A stretch of 64,000 nucleotides of DNA, taken from Dimorphilus gyrociliatus. Taxonomy: Eukaryota; Annelida; Polychaeta; Dinophilidae. Location: NCBI GenBank assembly GCA_904063045.1, contig CAJFCJ010000015.1, positions 1 to 64,000 on the forward strand. Reading direction: 5' to 3'. Of the stretch, positions 27,775 through 40,800 are shown piece after piece. The notes below the pieces were generated by a model that saw only the letters and a list, made by a program, of their open reading frames with translations, had not been told where the DNA came from and searched no databases. Made by a program: the position numbers and the translations under genes. Each line of letters starts with the position of its first letter. Within the stretch, counting starts at the first letter, position 1.

Positions 27775-28780
27775 CCTGTATATATTTAATACTCATTTTC
27801 AAGCTTGTTTACGTTTGTTTTTTTTCCTTTACGTTTATCTAAATCTAGCCTAAACCCCGTCCGCGCCAGCTTCACATTTCCGATTATCCCATCAGCACGG
27901 TTTGTTTTTAACAATATTTTTTTTCCAAATTGTTAATTTCTCCTCCTTTGGTTCCCACTTTTCTATTCATTGATTTTTCTTTCTCTATTCATTGATTTAA
28001 ACCTTAATAAGTACAATTTTATAGTTGAAAGGTTATTTATTAATTGTCTTTTCGTTTTCTTTTTTTTACATATCTTTAATTAGTCTTATATCCATTTTTA
28101 CTCTTTAGTCTTCTAAAAAGGGAAAATCAGAACGCCCAACTCCAGTAGCCAGGCGTTCTCATTCACCTGTAATTAAAAGGAGAAATAACGAAAGTGCCGA
28201 CGATGATAGCGGAAGTGATGGCTCTGAAGAAAGCGAAGAAACAACGCCACCGCCTCGCGTTGGTCATAGGAATAGGGCTGAAGCGTCTGGAAACTCTCGT
28301 GGGCGAACAAGCGAAAGAGATGAACAGAGAGCTAGGCCTAAACCCGTAGCTAGGCAGCAAAAAGAAAAAAGGAAAGAAAGCGAAGACGACAGTGGTAGAG
28401 AAAGTGAAGATGAACGTGAGCAAGCTTAAATAACTAACTAATCTAAATAAAAGTATATTCTCTTTCTAAATTGCCTTTGAAGCGTCCACATCAAAATCAC
28501 TCAGACCCCCACCCAAACCAAGAAGGAAATCAGCTGGGAGAAGTATACAGGAAGAAGATGACGATTCAGTCGATAAATTATCAACAAAAAGCGTTAAAAG
28601 CGATAAAAAAGACGAAAAATCAGGTAACGTATTAAATATAAATAAGAAGGAAAAAAAACGAGTTTTTTTTAAAAAAACAAACTTATTAAGTAATTAATAA
28701 TTATCCTAATTATAAACATTTTAGAAGAGAAAATAAAAGGAAACGTTGAAGAGGATAAGGTTGTTGGATTCGATGTGTAA
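24009..28780 (+). CDS. RPGR: Retinitis pigmentosa GTPase regulator (RPGR)
   Basis: Ciliary transition-zone protein with an RCC1-type beta-propeller. Exons: 24009-24036, 24227-24352, 24416-24505, 25372-25635, 25713-26078, 26272-26487, 26558-26916, 27088-27423, 28109-28415, 28483-28623, 28725-28780; phases fit and give 762 aa without optional exons. The N-terminus (DAGAVFTFGKTKFNDNIPG) matches human RPGR residue by residue, ahead of related propellers. RCC1 blades show the repeated pattern xCGxxHTxxL/xxGxLFxFGxNxxGQLG, ending with TFGDGRHGKLGHG and CGGCHTIVLG. After the propeller comes a long charged Glu/Lys/Ser region, comparable with the human C-terminal Glu-rich region. The end, VVGFDV, carries no CaaX prenylation box. 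The 866-bp intron after exon 3 is the longest of this gene. The donor at 25636 (GTCAGA) is atypical but frame-consistent. Confidence 0.94.
26163..26183 (+). other. RPGR: Candidate 21-nt RPGR microexon
   Basis: Lies between TTTACAG and GTACAC in the intron that separates propeller exons 26078 and 26272. It is 21 nt long, in matching phase, and would add AGVSGSN to the loop after KIEG. It is GC-richer than its surroundings. There is no transcript evidence. Confidence 0.4.
27739..27774. repeat. (TA)n microsatellite in RPGR intron
   Basis: TA units with one interruption, 75 bp before the candidate 51-nt exon. Confidence 0.85.
27849..27899 (+). other. RPGR: Candidate 51-nt RPGR cassette exon
   Basis: Bounded by ATCTAG and GTTTGT, 51 nt, phase 0 at both ends like the flanking exons. 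It encodes PKPRPRQLHISDYPIST. It is a conspicuous GC-rich island in the 685-bp AT-rich intron 27424-28108. Inclusion adds 17 basic/proline residues to the charged tail. Confidence 0.5.
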
Positions 28781-30026
28781 TTATGAAAATTCTGCAAAAT
28801 TTTATGATCACTAACGAATATCTTCTATATTTCATTTTAACAAAAAGAGAGAAGTGACTAAAACTTTGCAAAATTTTCTCTTTTATTATTATTTTTTACA
28901 ATCTAATTTTTATAGACAACAAACGTATATATATTAATAATCTATTTTAATACTTTATGTATTTATTTATGGCACTTTCAATGCTAAATGAAAGTGTTTC
29001 ATCTTTTTTTTCCCTCTTTTTCCTTTTGATAAAGGAAATCTCTCTTATTAGTAGATCTTAAAAAAAAAAACAAACATAATTTTCTACCCTTTTACCCCTA
29101 ATCTCTTAAGCGTTGTATATTGTTGTCATATTTACTTCATTCAAAGCAACAACAAAAATATGAATAATATTCACACTTTCATAATTAAATGACTATAGTT
29201 TTTAAGTCTTTTATTTATTTATTTTTTTATAGAATTCTTTAATTTGGTCACTTAACACCTTTTTTTGTATTCAATATATTTCAATGACGTAACTTGACGA
29301 CGAAATTATTACTGTGTTAATAAAAAATGAAAGAGAAAGAGTAATATTCTTGAATTTAGCATTAGAAACTTCTACGTTCTACGTTTAGCGGACTATATAA
29401 ACTATACATTAAAATTGTATTGTCCTTATTTTGACGAAAAGTTTTCTTTTAAAAGGAAAAAGAGAAGACAGAAGAGAAAAAGGAACAACCGAAAAAGAAA
29501 TCAAAATTATGCTCCATTCTATGATTTAAATATACAAACTTATATATTTAACAACAAACATAAGGTCGATTTCTAAGAAACATATAACATTTTGTCCAGT
29601 GATTCCTGTTTCATTAATTCTGATTGCCTTATCACAAAGACTTATTGCTAAATTGAGCAATTTGTGCCAAATCTGTGATAGTATTGATATTTTCACTCTT
29701 TCATTAACTAATTTTATCTTTATGATAATTGTTTAGAGATATTTTGTGTGTTAAAATCGACTCATTTTTTTCTGTTAAAATGAGGAATAAGTTTAAGAAT
29801 AAATCAAGTTTTTAACTGTTTATTTTATAGTTACAGATAAAAAGGGAAAAACTAGTAGAGACATCTGTTAGTTTAACTTAGATTAATTAGTAACTACTCT
29901 ACAAAAAATGACAAAAGAAAGGGAGACAGTAGAGTAGTTTTCGTATATAATAAGAACGTTCGAAGAATGAAGTAAAAGTTTTTTTTGGAAGCTATACGAA
30001 ATAAATTAGGATTGAATAAAGAAAAT
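28781..30026. other. Intergenic, RPGR 3' UTR and upstream of four-span protein
   Basis: About 1.2 kb, AT-rich, no recognised exon, no repeat beyond homopolymer runs. Confidence 0.5.
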
Positions 30027-30654
30027 ATGTATTTCAAGAATGATCTTAAAAGAGTAAGATCATTAATTGTTTTCATAATCTTTTCAATGTCCTTAAATTT
30101 ATTTACTGAAATTTACACACCGAATTTCTGGTTCGCAAAAGAGTATAACGATAATACCTTATTATCGTACAAAGTTATACCAGATAATTATAATATGCAT
30201 AGAGATTGTGGTTCCTATAATGAAAAATTTGCGGAAGATGGATATAAATGTCGTCCTATACCAGACTATATATCAATTGTAAGATGGCAATTATTCGGTG
30301 GTATATTTTTCCTAATGATTAACTTTGTTTGCGTACTATTTATCGTGTCTGGAATACAAAAACATCCTTTATTACGGCAAACAATTTTAGCTATATGTTC
30401 ATCACTTTTAAGTAAGTATTTCTAACTTTTATGTTTCTTTTTATATATTAGTGAAAAGTTAATATTAATTAAAAAAAATTGTATTGAATACAGTATTAAT
30501 CTCTTTTTCGAATACGATTCTCATTGGCTGGAATTGGATAAACCTATATGGATCTCTTGTAATATGCTGTAACTTTGTACAAGTTTCAATTGTTTGTCTC
30601 TGCTACTCTCATATACAGGATTTAAAGGAATATAATTCAGAAGAAAGTTATTAA
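30027..30654 (+). CDS. Uncharacterised four-span membrane protein
   Basis: Two exons, 30027-30411 and 30494-30654, joined in frame to 181 aa. I chose the ATG at 30027 because the open frame upstream contains no other ATG. Four hydrophobic segments are visible: RSLIVFIIFSMSLNLF; LFGGIFFLMINFVCVLFIV; a third spanning the exon junction (ILAICSSLL then ILISFSNTILIGW); and SLVICCNFVQVSIVCLCY. The loop after the first segment is about 75 residues with two cysteines (RDCGSY, GYKCRP), suggesting a disulphide-bonded extracellular loop. The C-terminal tail is short and acidic. The layout recalls claudin/PMP22-like four-span proteins, but I see no family signature (the claudin W-GLW-C-C pattern is absent), so the function is unknown. 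Confidence 0.7.
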
Positions 30655-31663
30655 AAAGGTATTTTTTTTGTAGATTCTAATAGTATTTTTATATTTCAAA
30701 TAAAACACAAATTTAAAAAGAATTCTTTAATCTTTTTCTTCGACATTGAAATCGCTACATTTTCCTATTATACAAGAGTTTTTACTTATTTCGCTATATA
30801 TAAAAGGTATTCTGAGAGAAAATATTACACCGACAAATATAAATTGATTAATCTAGTATAAGATATTTATATAGCATTAATCTTCTACTATAATCTATTT
30901 TAATTGAAGAAATATGAAGGCACCATATTGTATTCAAAAGCAAAATAATTCAATATCTTCAAATTGAGAATTATCTTATCTCTTTTCTCTTCTTTTTTAA
31001 ATAACTCAAGTTATATTTTTTTATGTTTCTTGCTTTTTAAAAAAAAAATTAACAATAATGTTGTTCAAGAGCAGTTGTCGTTTTTCTGTTTTTTTTTAAA
31101 TGCTTCGCTAAACTGTAAAAGATAGAAGATGATGAATTGGAAATTTGAAATTTCGTGAATAAATTGAATGATAGAAAATACAATGTATCTATCTCCCTTA
31201 AAGGAAGTATTTTTTTTCTATAGAGAAGATGCTATGCTTTGTTGGTTTTGATTTTCTTCAAGTTTAAAAAAAAATAAAATAGATAATTTTCTGTTTTACT
31301 TTCAACAAACAAAAAAACGAAAAGGCGGCAAGTAAGCAATGTTAACTTACTAAACTTTAGAGATTTTTTACATATTACTACAAAGGAAATTGGAAAAAAG
31401 CATTGGATTCAATTTTTCAAATTTAGCGGTAAGACGATTATAAGCAAATCCATTTTTTATGGTGTACACGTTCTGCCTCTCCTCTCTATCAGTGAAGATT
31501 TAAACAGATGCGGAAGTAGTAAAAGATTTTGCTACTTGCAACCTAACTTTTCGTAGAACGTATGTGTTAAATGTAAGCAATGTATGTCTGCATGAATGCT
31601 GCATTGAATCTGAAATTTTTTTTTGTGTGTCAAAACTTATTCACAAAAGAACTTCACAACGCT
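30655..31663. other. Intergenic, two converging 3' UTRs
   Basis: AT-rich, about 1 kb between two tail-to-tail genes. Nothing else is seen. Confidence 0.5.
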
Positions 31664-33828
31664 TCAAAACTGAAATTTGTCTGTGCAACCATTCGTCGTT
31701 CCATCTGCAAGAAATTTATATTGTCCATCTCCAACAACAGGAGCCACTTCCTTATCTTCTTCATCGCTTCCAAAGTATTTTTCGATAATATTGTAAGCCT
31801 TTTGATATAGTTCTTGGTTTTCGTGGCTTTGTAGAAATTCTATTTTATCCAATCCGTAACATTCTTCGACAATGGCAGCGTAAGGGTTGATTCCAGATCC
31901 ATTTTGTTTTGATTCGCTGAGTCCCAGTTTAAGTATATTTTCTAAACCGCTAAGCGCTACCTGTTTGATAAAAAAGCTTAGTATTTTTTTTAAAACCATA
32001 AAAACATGTACTATAAAACAAAGATTTTTAAAAGGTTTAGGTAGGGTTACTGACCTGAATAATTTTAGCATCCATAACAGTTAGAAGATTGCACAATTGT
32101 GGAATACAGCCTTGTTCAACCAAATAATGAATTTGTTCATTACTTCCACCAGACGTAGCATTTGTAATTGCCCATGCAGCTTCTTTTCTAGTTTTAAAAT
32201 CCCCTTTTCCCATTATCTCGATAATCATTGGAAAAATATTTGAATCAATGACATGCTGAATCTGGTCTCGGTTTCCAGCTGATATATTTGATATTGTCCA
32301 ACAGGCTTCTTTTTTTATTGACTCTCTACTGTTACTTAACAAATGAAGGAGGCTAGGCAGTGCAGAGCACGTAATAATTATCTTTTCGATGAAATATGTA
32401 AATTCAAATTTTAATAAAAATATTCCACATTACAAATTAATATAATTATATTCTTACTTGTGTTTGAATATCATCTCCAGTAACAATATTACCAACTGCT
32501 CTTAAGGCAGCCGAAACAACTAGTTGTTGATTTGACATTAACAGCTCAACCAATCTTCGACAAACGCCGCTGTTTATAACTGCTTGTATCTTTTCGTTGG
32601 ATCCATCGCTTAAATAACTTAATGCCCAACAAGTGTCAGCCAAAACATCACAGTCTTGATGAAACAATAACTTTGCTAAGACAGGTAGACTTTGAGACAC
32701 AATGGCAAAATCAGGGGATGGATTCTTCCCTCTGCACATATTTGATAAACACCATACAGCATTTCGAGTCATTGAAATTTTCGATGCAGGTTTCAATAAT
32801 AACTGGAGTAAAGGTTGTAATATATCTTGTCTATAATAAAAATTGGATTATTTATTATGGAATTGAAAAAAATTATCTTTAATGAAAAACTCACTTTAAA
32901 ACATAATCTCTGCATTCAGGGCCATCCCCGGCAATATTTCCAAGAGCCCATACGGCTTGCTCTTGAACATTTTCAGATTGGGCACTCAATAACCTTATAA
33001 AGAGAGGAACTGCCCCAGAATTTATTACTACGCGAGTTTGAGCTGAAGAGCCACTGGCTATATTTGTTAGCGCCCAAGCAGCTTCAAATTGTAGCTGGGG
33101 ATTAGTGTCATCCTCTAAAAATTGTACAAAGATGGGAACTACACCAGCATTAATAACTTCATCGATCGGAGGATTAGGTTCTGAAAATATTATTGAATAT
33201 CAAATAAGATATAATAAATTACAAATTAATCATATAATATAAATAGTTGCTTAAAAGATACAAATTTTACGATTCTTTGCTGACTATATATAATTTGCTA
33301 CAGCAGTTCTACAGTAAATTAACTTAGAATAATAATAGATGGCATTACAAAAAGACGTTACCTTTAGATAAAAGCTTTCTAAATTTTTGGGTTGCATTAA
33401 GCATTTCCTTCGGATCTCCTGAATACAATGCTTGAACCATGTCAGCGGTAATTCCCGACTAAATTAGGAAAAAAAATTTGATCATTATTTTGATAAAATT
33501 CCTATAAAAAAATTACATATTCCAAAGAATCTGGATGTTGACCCAACAGTGAGTCACCACAATGCTGGGTCGAATCAGCAACTGCATTATCATCGTAGAC
33601 ATTCCTTCTTTTGGACAACTGCAACGTTTTAAGGAATTAAGTATACAAAAGAATCTTGTTTTTCAGGATGTAAACAAAAAAATTCTGATGACAAACCTGT
33701 TCTTCTCGTTTTTGTTTGCGTAACTGAATTCCTTCTTCCTCTCTCCTCCTTCTCATTTCCTCTGGGTCTTTTCCTTTATTCTTGAATTGACCCATTCGGT
33801 TTGAACCATTCGTTTTATCATCCGCCAT
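31664..33828 (-). CDS. KPNA6: Importin subunit alpha (KPNA1/5/6 clade)
   Basis: Adaptor that binds nuclear localisation signals and importin beta for nuclear import. Seven exons: 33697-33828, 33517-33618, 33362-33458, 32895-33180, 32458-32830, 32055-32381, 31664-31960; 537 aa (human KPNA6 536). The N-terminal importin-beta-binding domain shows [20 protein letters not shown]. It is followed by ten armadillo repeats with the W-xxx-N NLS-binding pattern ([76 protein letters not shown]). The C-terminal segment [17 protein letters not shown] is conserved across the family. Segments such as [17 protein letters not shown] and the [10 protein letters not shown] tail place it with KPNA1/5/6 rather than KPNA2 or KPNA3/4; the exact orthologue cannot be decided by eye. 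Confidence 0.95.
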
Positions 33829-35402
33829 ATTTAATCTAAAATTCCATTATGTAGAACGTGTTAACAAGTACTATTGATAAATATATATATATATATTCGT
33901 TACAACTGTTTTTGTTATTAGATTATTAATCTATAACGCTGAAGAAATGATTTGACTAAAGGTAATAAAAGCAGAGTTCCTAAACTGAAATATTGAGTAA
34001 TATTTGTAGTTCTATGTTGTTACATCTCTACGTTAAGTCGTGATAATCGCCAATATACTTTATATACTGTATATGTATATATTTGAACAAATAGTGCTAC
34101 AAACATGTAGAATTTAAATTATTCTCTTTTTTATTATCTACACTCGCAAAAAAAGTTACAACTTTCTAAAAGGTAATGTTTTAATTCAGTATCAATTATT
34201 CTAGTATCAAAGGACAAAAAAGATGGATATGTCGTCTAGAAGAAATCGAATGTGATTTAATCTCGGACAGAACGCTTATCTGAAATTGTCTTATTTGAAA
34301 TCGATTTAAAGGAAAACTTACATGTTCTTAATAAAATATAGCTAATTCTTCTGGCAAAAAGTCTTCATTTTTTATTAGTCTTACCAAAAAGAATAAAGTG
34401 AAATTATATAGTAATATGCATAGGAAATTATATCTCCGCAAAAAAATGTGGAATATCTGGCCTATTTAAATTACATCAATATAGTATACTTTCACTAAAT
34501 TAAGACTAATTATACATTATATTTATGTAATCATGCTCACGATTTATTTAAAACTTTTCATCTTATTTAGACTTTTCAGGGAATCAAACATGAAAAATGA
34601 TGTTGACTTGTATCGGTTACAAATTCAACAACTCTTTTAAATGTTAATTAATACAACTAATATTAATACTTTAGAGGAAAAAAATGATAAAATATACCTA
34701 GCACCGGTAAAATTGAGAGAATTCGGCTGAAAAACTGGAAAAATTAGAAAATCTCGTGGGTTTATGGACTAACGGAAATAGACTCTGCGCATGAGCAGAA
34801 GAAAATAATAGGTATAGCTAACAACCGTAAGGTAAGAAATACTTCAAAAAGTATTGACTGTTATATTTATTCTATGTTGCTAAAAAACGTATTTACTTAT
34901 TTATTCGCTAAGTGAAAGTTTACAAATTATATTGATTTTTCAATATTTCTTTCTTTTTAGAGGAAGCGTGCAGAAAATATTTTTCAGAGAGACATGAACA
35001 AAGTTACAAGAAAATGTTTATGACTTTCTAAAGATACAAACACATATATACAGTATATATATATATATATTAAACGATCTCCAACTATGTTGATTCACAC
35101 CGACTTTTAAAGTAACAGTGCATTAAGATAAATAAAAATTATATCGCCTGATCAATAGCTTCGGATTGAAGTTTATTTGTTAAAATTTAAGCCATCTGTA
35201 ATGAGGTTAATCTTTCTGATTACAATAGTTGAAAATGTTACATGTCCATAATAATAGTAATATCACAATAAGTGATGACTTAACGAATGAATTGAATCGT
35301 AAAATTCAAGACAAGAAATTTTAGACGATCACAAACTTCTTTTTTATTATCTACAAATTTCGCATATGATATATGTCAATCTTTCCTTGCTTTTCCTTAT
35401 TT
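33829..35402. other. Intergenic, upstream of KPNA and downstream of SNW1
   Basis: About 1.6 kb without a recognised exon. It must hold the importin-alpha promoter and the SNW1 3' UTR. Two ATACAGTAT-type motifs (34064, 35047) are present. Confidence 0.5.
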
Positions 35403-37564
35403 TTAATGTCGACTCTTTTTTGAACCATGATCTCTGGATCCTTTGTCATCAATAGGACGTTTGTTAGAGCTATCGTGAGTTTTAGCCTGTTCCAAGAAAT
35501 CATCCAATCCGAAGGGATCCTCTTCCTTTTCAAAAGCAACAGGTCCCTCTCTGTTACTACCTCCCTCAGTTCCGCTGAAGCGTTGATCAGGAACAAATCT
35601 GTTGCTGTTAACAATCTTTTCATAGTCGTCTCCATACATGTCTTTATCAGAGTTTCTGCTTGGAACATATATTCCCTTAGAGATATTTTTATTTTTATTC
35701 CATGGCTCATTATAAACATTATAAGCGTCATCATCTCCGAAACCACTATCCATTCCACTAGTTTTTCCAAATAGACGTTGATCAAATTGAGAGTCAGCGG
35801 ATGGTTTAGAGACTTGAGGTCTACCAAGATGGATTTGTTCAGAAATATCACGATCTCTATCTCTCAAAAGTCTATTTTTCTTATCTGGAGCAGCACGACT
35901 AATATTCTTTTCCCTAGTTCTCTCTTTTCCTCTGATTCTACGAAATTCATCTCTCTCTTTGGCTTCTTCAGAAACTTGTCCTGATCCGTGATTATAACTA
36001 GATCGATTAACTCTTGCTTTTTCAGCAACTTTCAACAAGTTTTCTTCTTTCTTCTCTTTTTCCATCTGTGCTGTCTTACGTTCCATTTGGGCTCTCACTT
36101 CAACAGCTTCTCTAGCTTTGCGATCAGCAATGTAGAGAGACTCAGCCAATTTTGCAAAATTTTCATTAATGTGTACACTTTGTAAGCCCCTTCCATCGGC
36201 AGCTAATCTTTTATCAAGAGGTATGGTAAACCCTTTAGCATTCTTCCAATGTGAAATACTTGGTGGAATCTTCCATTCATTTTGCTCTTTAACTGTTGGT
36301 TTACGAGGTGGAGAATGCATAACAGGAGCTGGTGGTGAGGGCGGTGCTCTTGGTATTTTTGAATTTGTTCTTAAAAAAAAAACAAAAAAGGACACAATGT
36401 AACCCAGTGATTAATAAAGATAAAATATTCTTACTTAAATCTAGGTGGTTCCATTGGATCTTGTTGGGCTTCCACCATCCTGATAATTCTTTGTTGGGCT
36501 CCTGAGTTGTAAGAATTACCTTGTTGTGATGGAGTGTAACGGATGTATTGAGCAGGTTCTTGCTTTTCTGCTCTCTTTGTAGGATTGGCAGCTGCTATTT
36601 TTCCTGCAACCAATTTTTCGAGGGCTTCTCGTGTTTTATCAGTTGTTTCTTGTATTTCTTCTTCGTCTGGGCGTTGTAATTCAGGATCATCATCATCGAT
36701 TGGTTTCGGTAAAAGGTCTTCAAATCGTGAGTGAACCACCTGCAATTTTTATATTTAACATTGCGCTAGAAAATAGTATTATATATATGTATACCTTATT
36801 TTTACCATGACCATACTTGGCAAGAGCATCGTATCTAACTTTTCCCTCACTATCAACTTGTAAAGAAAGAGCATTTGAAGATTGTTTCTCCTTTCCTAAT
36901 CCTAACGGATATTGAGCGACGTGGATCTCGGGAAATGCTCCTCCATCGCAATAGTCGTCCTCTTGTCTTGGTATCCAACCTTTTCTATGACCATAAGGAG
37001 GAATAGCCTTCGAAATTTTAGGAATCTGAAAGTTAAAAAGAAATTTAGTTTGTAAGCTCAATTGAAAGAAAAGTTTGATATTTACCACATTACGAGATGT
37101 TTCCTTTTCCTCATTGTCCCTATCGTAATTTTGTTGGACAGGTGCAGGCAGCAAGCTGAAGGAAAAAATTTGATAAAACTGTCAGTTTCAATACTATTAT
37201 GCCTAAAAAATTCATTTATAATTCAAAATCTGCGTAATACATTTTCAGATCGTAGATCATCATATAAAGTACAAATTTTTGCCCAAAATATAGTATCAGT
37301 CTCTTAATAAATTAATTTACTATAGCTTTTCAATGTTTTATCAAGCAACGCAAATGGGATTATGGCAAACGTCGATAAAACGTTGACAGCGTGCGATCTT
37401 AATTTAAGTTATATATTAGAAAATATCTTTTTACTATAAAAATCCATAAAGCTACTCTAAACGTAATTTTAAGTCATTCTACATCATTAAGTTACTATAA
37501 ATGAACAGTAATACGTCTTAAGCTTCAAATTATACCTGGATAGCGATATCGCGGCCGTAGACAT
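35403..37564 (-). CDS. SNW1: SNW domain-containing protein 1 (SKIP/Prp45)
   Basis: Spliceosome component and transcriptional coregulator. Five exons: 37536-37564, 37086-37155, 36795-37025, 36435-36739, 35403-36369; 533 aa (human SNW1 536). The N-terminal part has PPYGHRKGWIPR and DGGAFPEIHVAQYPLGLG. The SNW/SKIP core has PAQYIRYTPSQQG, GAQQRIIRMVEAQQDPMEPP and PSPPAPVMHSPPRK, then the signature SHWKNAKGFTIPLDKRLAAD. A charged coiled-coil region follows (RKAREAVEVRAQMERKTAQ). The C-terminus keeps SRAAPDKKNRL, DMYGDDYEK and EEDPFGLDDFLEQAK before a basic tail. The first exon encodes only 9 full codons. It shares a 303-bp divergent promoter with GCP6. Confidence 0.97.
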
Positions 37565-37867
37565 TTTGAACGGAAATGGTATTCCTAAAGTGAGCTCACT
37601 GGATGAAAGACAAGCTCCCGCTTTTTAATACAAATTTAAAATTCAGTTAATTATTTAATTTAATTAGGACGACTGCCTTAGATAAGAATTTATTACACTT
37701 TAATTATTAGAGCAATGTCTAAAAAGAGACTTAACAAGTACCTATTCAAATTTTTCAAGAATTCTAACTTTTTTACGGAATTTAGACATACCAAAACTAT
37801 GAATTGATAGAAACAGTAAACTTTAAAATATTAGAAATAATGAAAAAGTGAATTAAGCTTATTCAAA
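37565..37867. promoter_or_regulatory. Bidirectional promoter region between SNW1 and TUBGCP6
   Basis: Only 303 bp separate the two divergent start codons. Both 5' UTRs and promoters must fit here. No specific factor site is evident by eye. Confidence 0.55.
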
Positions 37868-40800
37868 ATGGAAAATTCCTCTTGGGAAAAAACTGCCGAT
37901 GAAACAAACGATGAAAATTGCAAGACTACTGTTTTAGGATATTCCAGATCTCTAACAACTTTGCCCAATACAGACAGGCAATACCGATTTTTCGACGATG
38001 CCTTATTTCGAGATGTTTTAACTGTCGATGATATCTCTGTAAAATTAATTCAAATACCAGAAAAAGTTAGTAAAAAGATAAAACATCTGCAAAAATATAT
38101 TAATTATAACCACATTTTAGGTTTTGAATTTAAGACCTGGATCGGCTACTTTCTTAGAAGATTCAAATTCATCTACTATTTATGAAAATGACCTTAAGCG
38201 ATCTCTATTTTTTGCTTTGCAAAATGTTCCTCTTCGCGAAAATGATAACTTTGTTGCTTTGGATATACCTCCTCTTGAAGATAAGCGTTTCGTTGGATTT
38301 CCTTTCGAATTCCCGTATGAGAGCTCTTCTACACCAGATGCCGGCTTTCATTCTCAAGATGACGAAGAGTTTGAAACTTTACTACCTCAAGGTTCTTGTT
38401 AGAATGTTGCATAAATAAATTAAATTTTACATATTTCGTAAATCACAAAGTTATCATTACTTTTCGTTATTTCAGTCACAAAAACAATGAAACCCTTTCT
38501 ATCAGAGAGTGAACCAGATGACATAATATGCTCATACAAACGTTACCTATCCATGCTGAGATATCTGAATAAAAAGTCCTCTATATATTCTCCTGATATC
38601 CTGACTGATGTTGAAACATTGACGTTCGCTTTGCAGCATAGTTTATTAGGTTTACCATCCGCTCTTGTCGATATGGAAAATAATCAATTGACATTAAAAG
38701 AAGGAGTACGTGTAAAATCATTTTCTCAAGAGGCAATTTTATCGCTAGCTCAGGAGTTTCTTGATCATGGCAACCTCTATTTGGATTTACAGTATTGGGA
38801 TCCTACGAATATTATGCAAAAGACTTTACAAAATGGTGTACAGAGATTTTTAAAAAGGTACTCAAAATTTATATTATCTTTGACCTGCAAACGTCCAATC
38901 GAACTACTAGCCACTGTAAAAAATGAAACCGCAAGCTTAAGATTTATACACGACCTTTGCGGAACAAGAGAATTTAGTGGAAGAGGTCTAGTTAATGACA
39001 TTTATAACAAGAGTTTAAGATGTTCATCGATAGATGAAGAAATTATTTGTCAACACTTACTTAAGGCAACTAGTTCACCATTTACCAAAGCTTTATACAA
39101 GTGGATTGAAAATGGTATTAGTGATGATTTATTTGTCTACGTCAATCACTCATTCAGTTCAGAATCAAATAGAAGCTACTGGTTGAAAGCATACGAACCA
39201 GTTGAAATATTCCCCATTATTGATAAAGAAACTTATAAAATGGCTTTAATATGTGGAAAATCTATAAATTTACTTAGACGACTGCAACCTGATCATCCAT
39301 TTTTACAAATCTCATCAGGACCTTCTTCTCTCCCTCGTTTATTTTTAACATTTGACTATTATTCCTTAAATAAGATTGAGTATCACTTGAATGTTTATGA
39401 ATCTAACGTTAGAGCTATACTAGCTGCTGATAAAATGAAGAGGGAAGCAATATTTCGTAAAAAGAGAATTTCTAAAAGAGATTTAGTAGTTAGAGCTAGA
39501 AAAACTGCTTTAGAAAGAACAAAAGCTTTTGAGGAGAATAAACGAAAGCGTCTATTAAAAATAGCTGAAGATAAAAAAATATTGCTTCAAAATTTTAAAG
39601 AGCAAATGGATAATGAAGTTGCCGTAAGTTCGATACAAATTGTTGTTAATATAATACATATACTAATATATTTTCCTTTATCTATCCTATTTAGCGAAAG
39701 CAAGAAATGAAAAAACTTGAAAAAGAGAGAGATTTACAAATATTAGAGGAAAGTAGGCAACTGGAAGAAGAGCAGTTAAAGGCATCCAAGTAATAATTAA
39801 TTATACTAAATATCTTCTTTCTATTTTTTGTTTTATAAATTTAAAATAAATTTGTATTTTAGAGAAGAAATGGAAAATCAATATTCAAAATTATACGCTC
39901 AAGCTGAAAGACGGGAGAGAAGAGCTATATGGCGTCTACAAAGACTTAAATTACATGATCAGCGAATTAAATTGCATTTTGAGGAGGATGAACTATATAA
40001 AACTATACTAAAAGAATTAGGAGTTAAGAAAGAAGCTGCCCCTATTGATTTAAAAAATTTTGAGGCTGCTAAAATTCCTGTAGCCTTTAGGGATACAGTT
40101 TCTTCTTTGATTAATGCGGAACCTGTTAAAGTTTATCCGGCTCCCTCGTCGAGTGAGAAAGTTACCTCTCAATCCCAAGATGAAGTTTTGGAAAAAATGG
40201 CATTTAAGCCCAAGAAAATCTTGCCTCATGATACTGCAGGTGATATTATTTATAATGAAATTCAAGAAATTGAAGAATTTAAACGAACAACAAAAGCCGT
40301 TGATGGCCAACATCCTAATAAAGAAAGTGAAGTATCTGAAAAATCGATAGAATCCTCTGTCCGCTCTATTCCTAATAGTCATGTCAGCCAAGAGTCTAAG
40401 AACACTGAAGAGGAAAAGAAAACTGTTAAAAGTGTTGCTGGTCATCACATGACTATGGAGAGTCAAACCCCGGAAGAATCTTCTCTTCCCTGTAGAAAGA
40501 TAGTTGCAGGTAGAAACATTCATGAAGAATCATCAGAAGTATCATCAAAATCAACAATAAAAATTTCCAATATGAAATCGACCACTGAATCAAAGCCAGA
40601 AGTAGTCAAACCTCCTCGAAAATCTTTTTTTGGACATGTTTCGGATCTATCTAAAGCTGATTATACTTATGATATACCGAAACTAAAAAGACCTGTAAAT
40701 TTAAATGCCATAAAGGAGACAGTCTCCATGGATAGATTTATTCCAAAAAGGAAAACTGTTTCCAGTCATTCGGTTGGCGATCAAACGAAAGAAACTGAAA

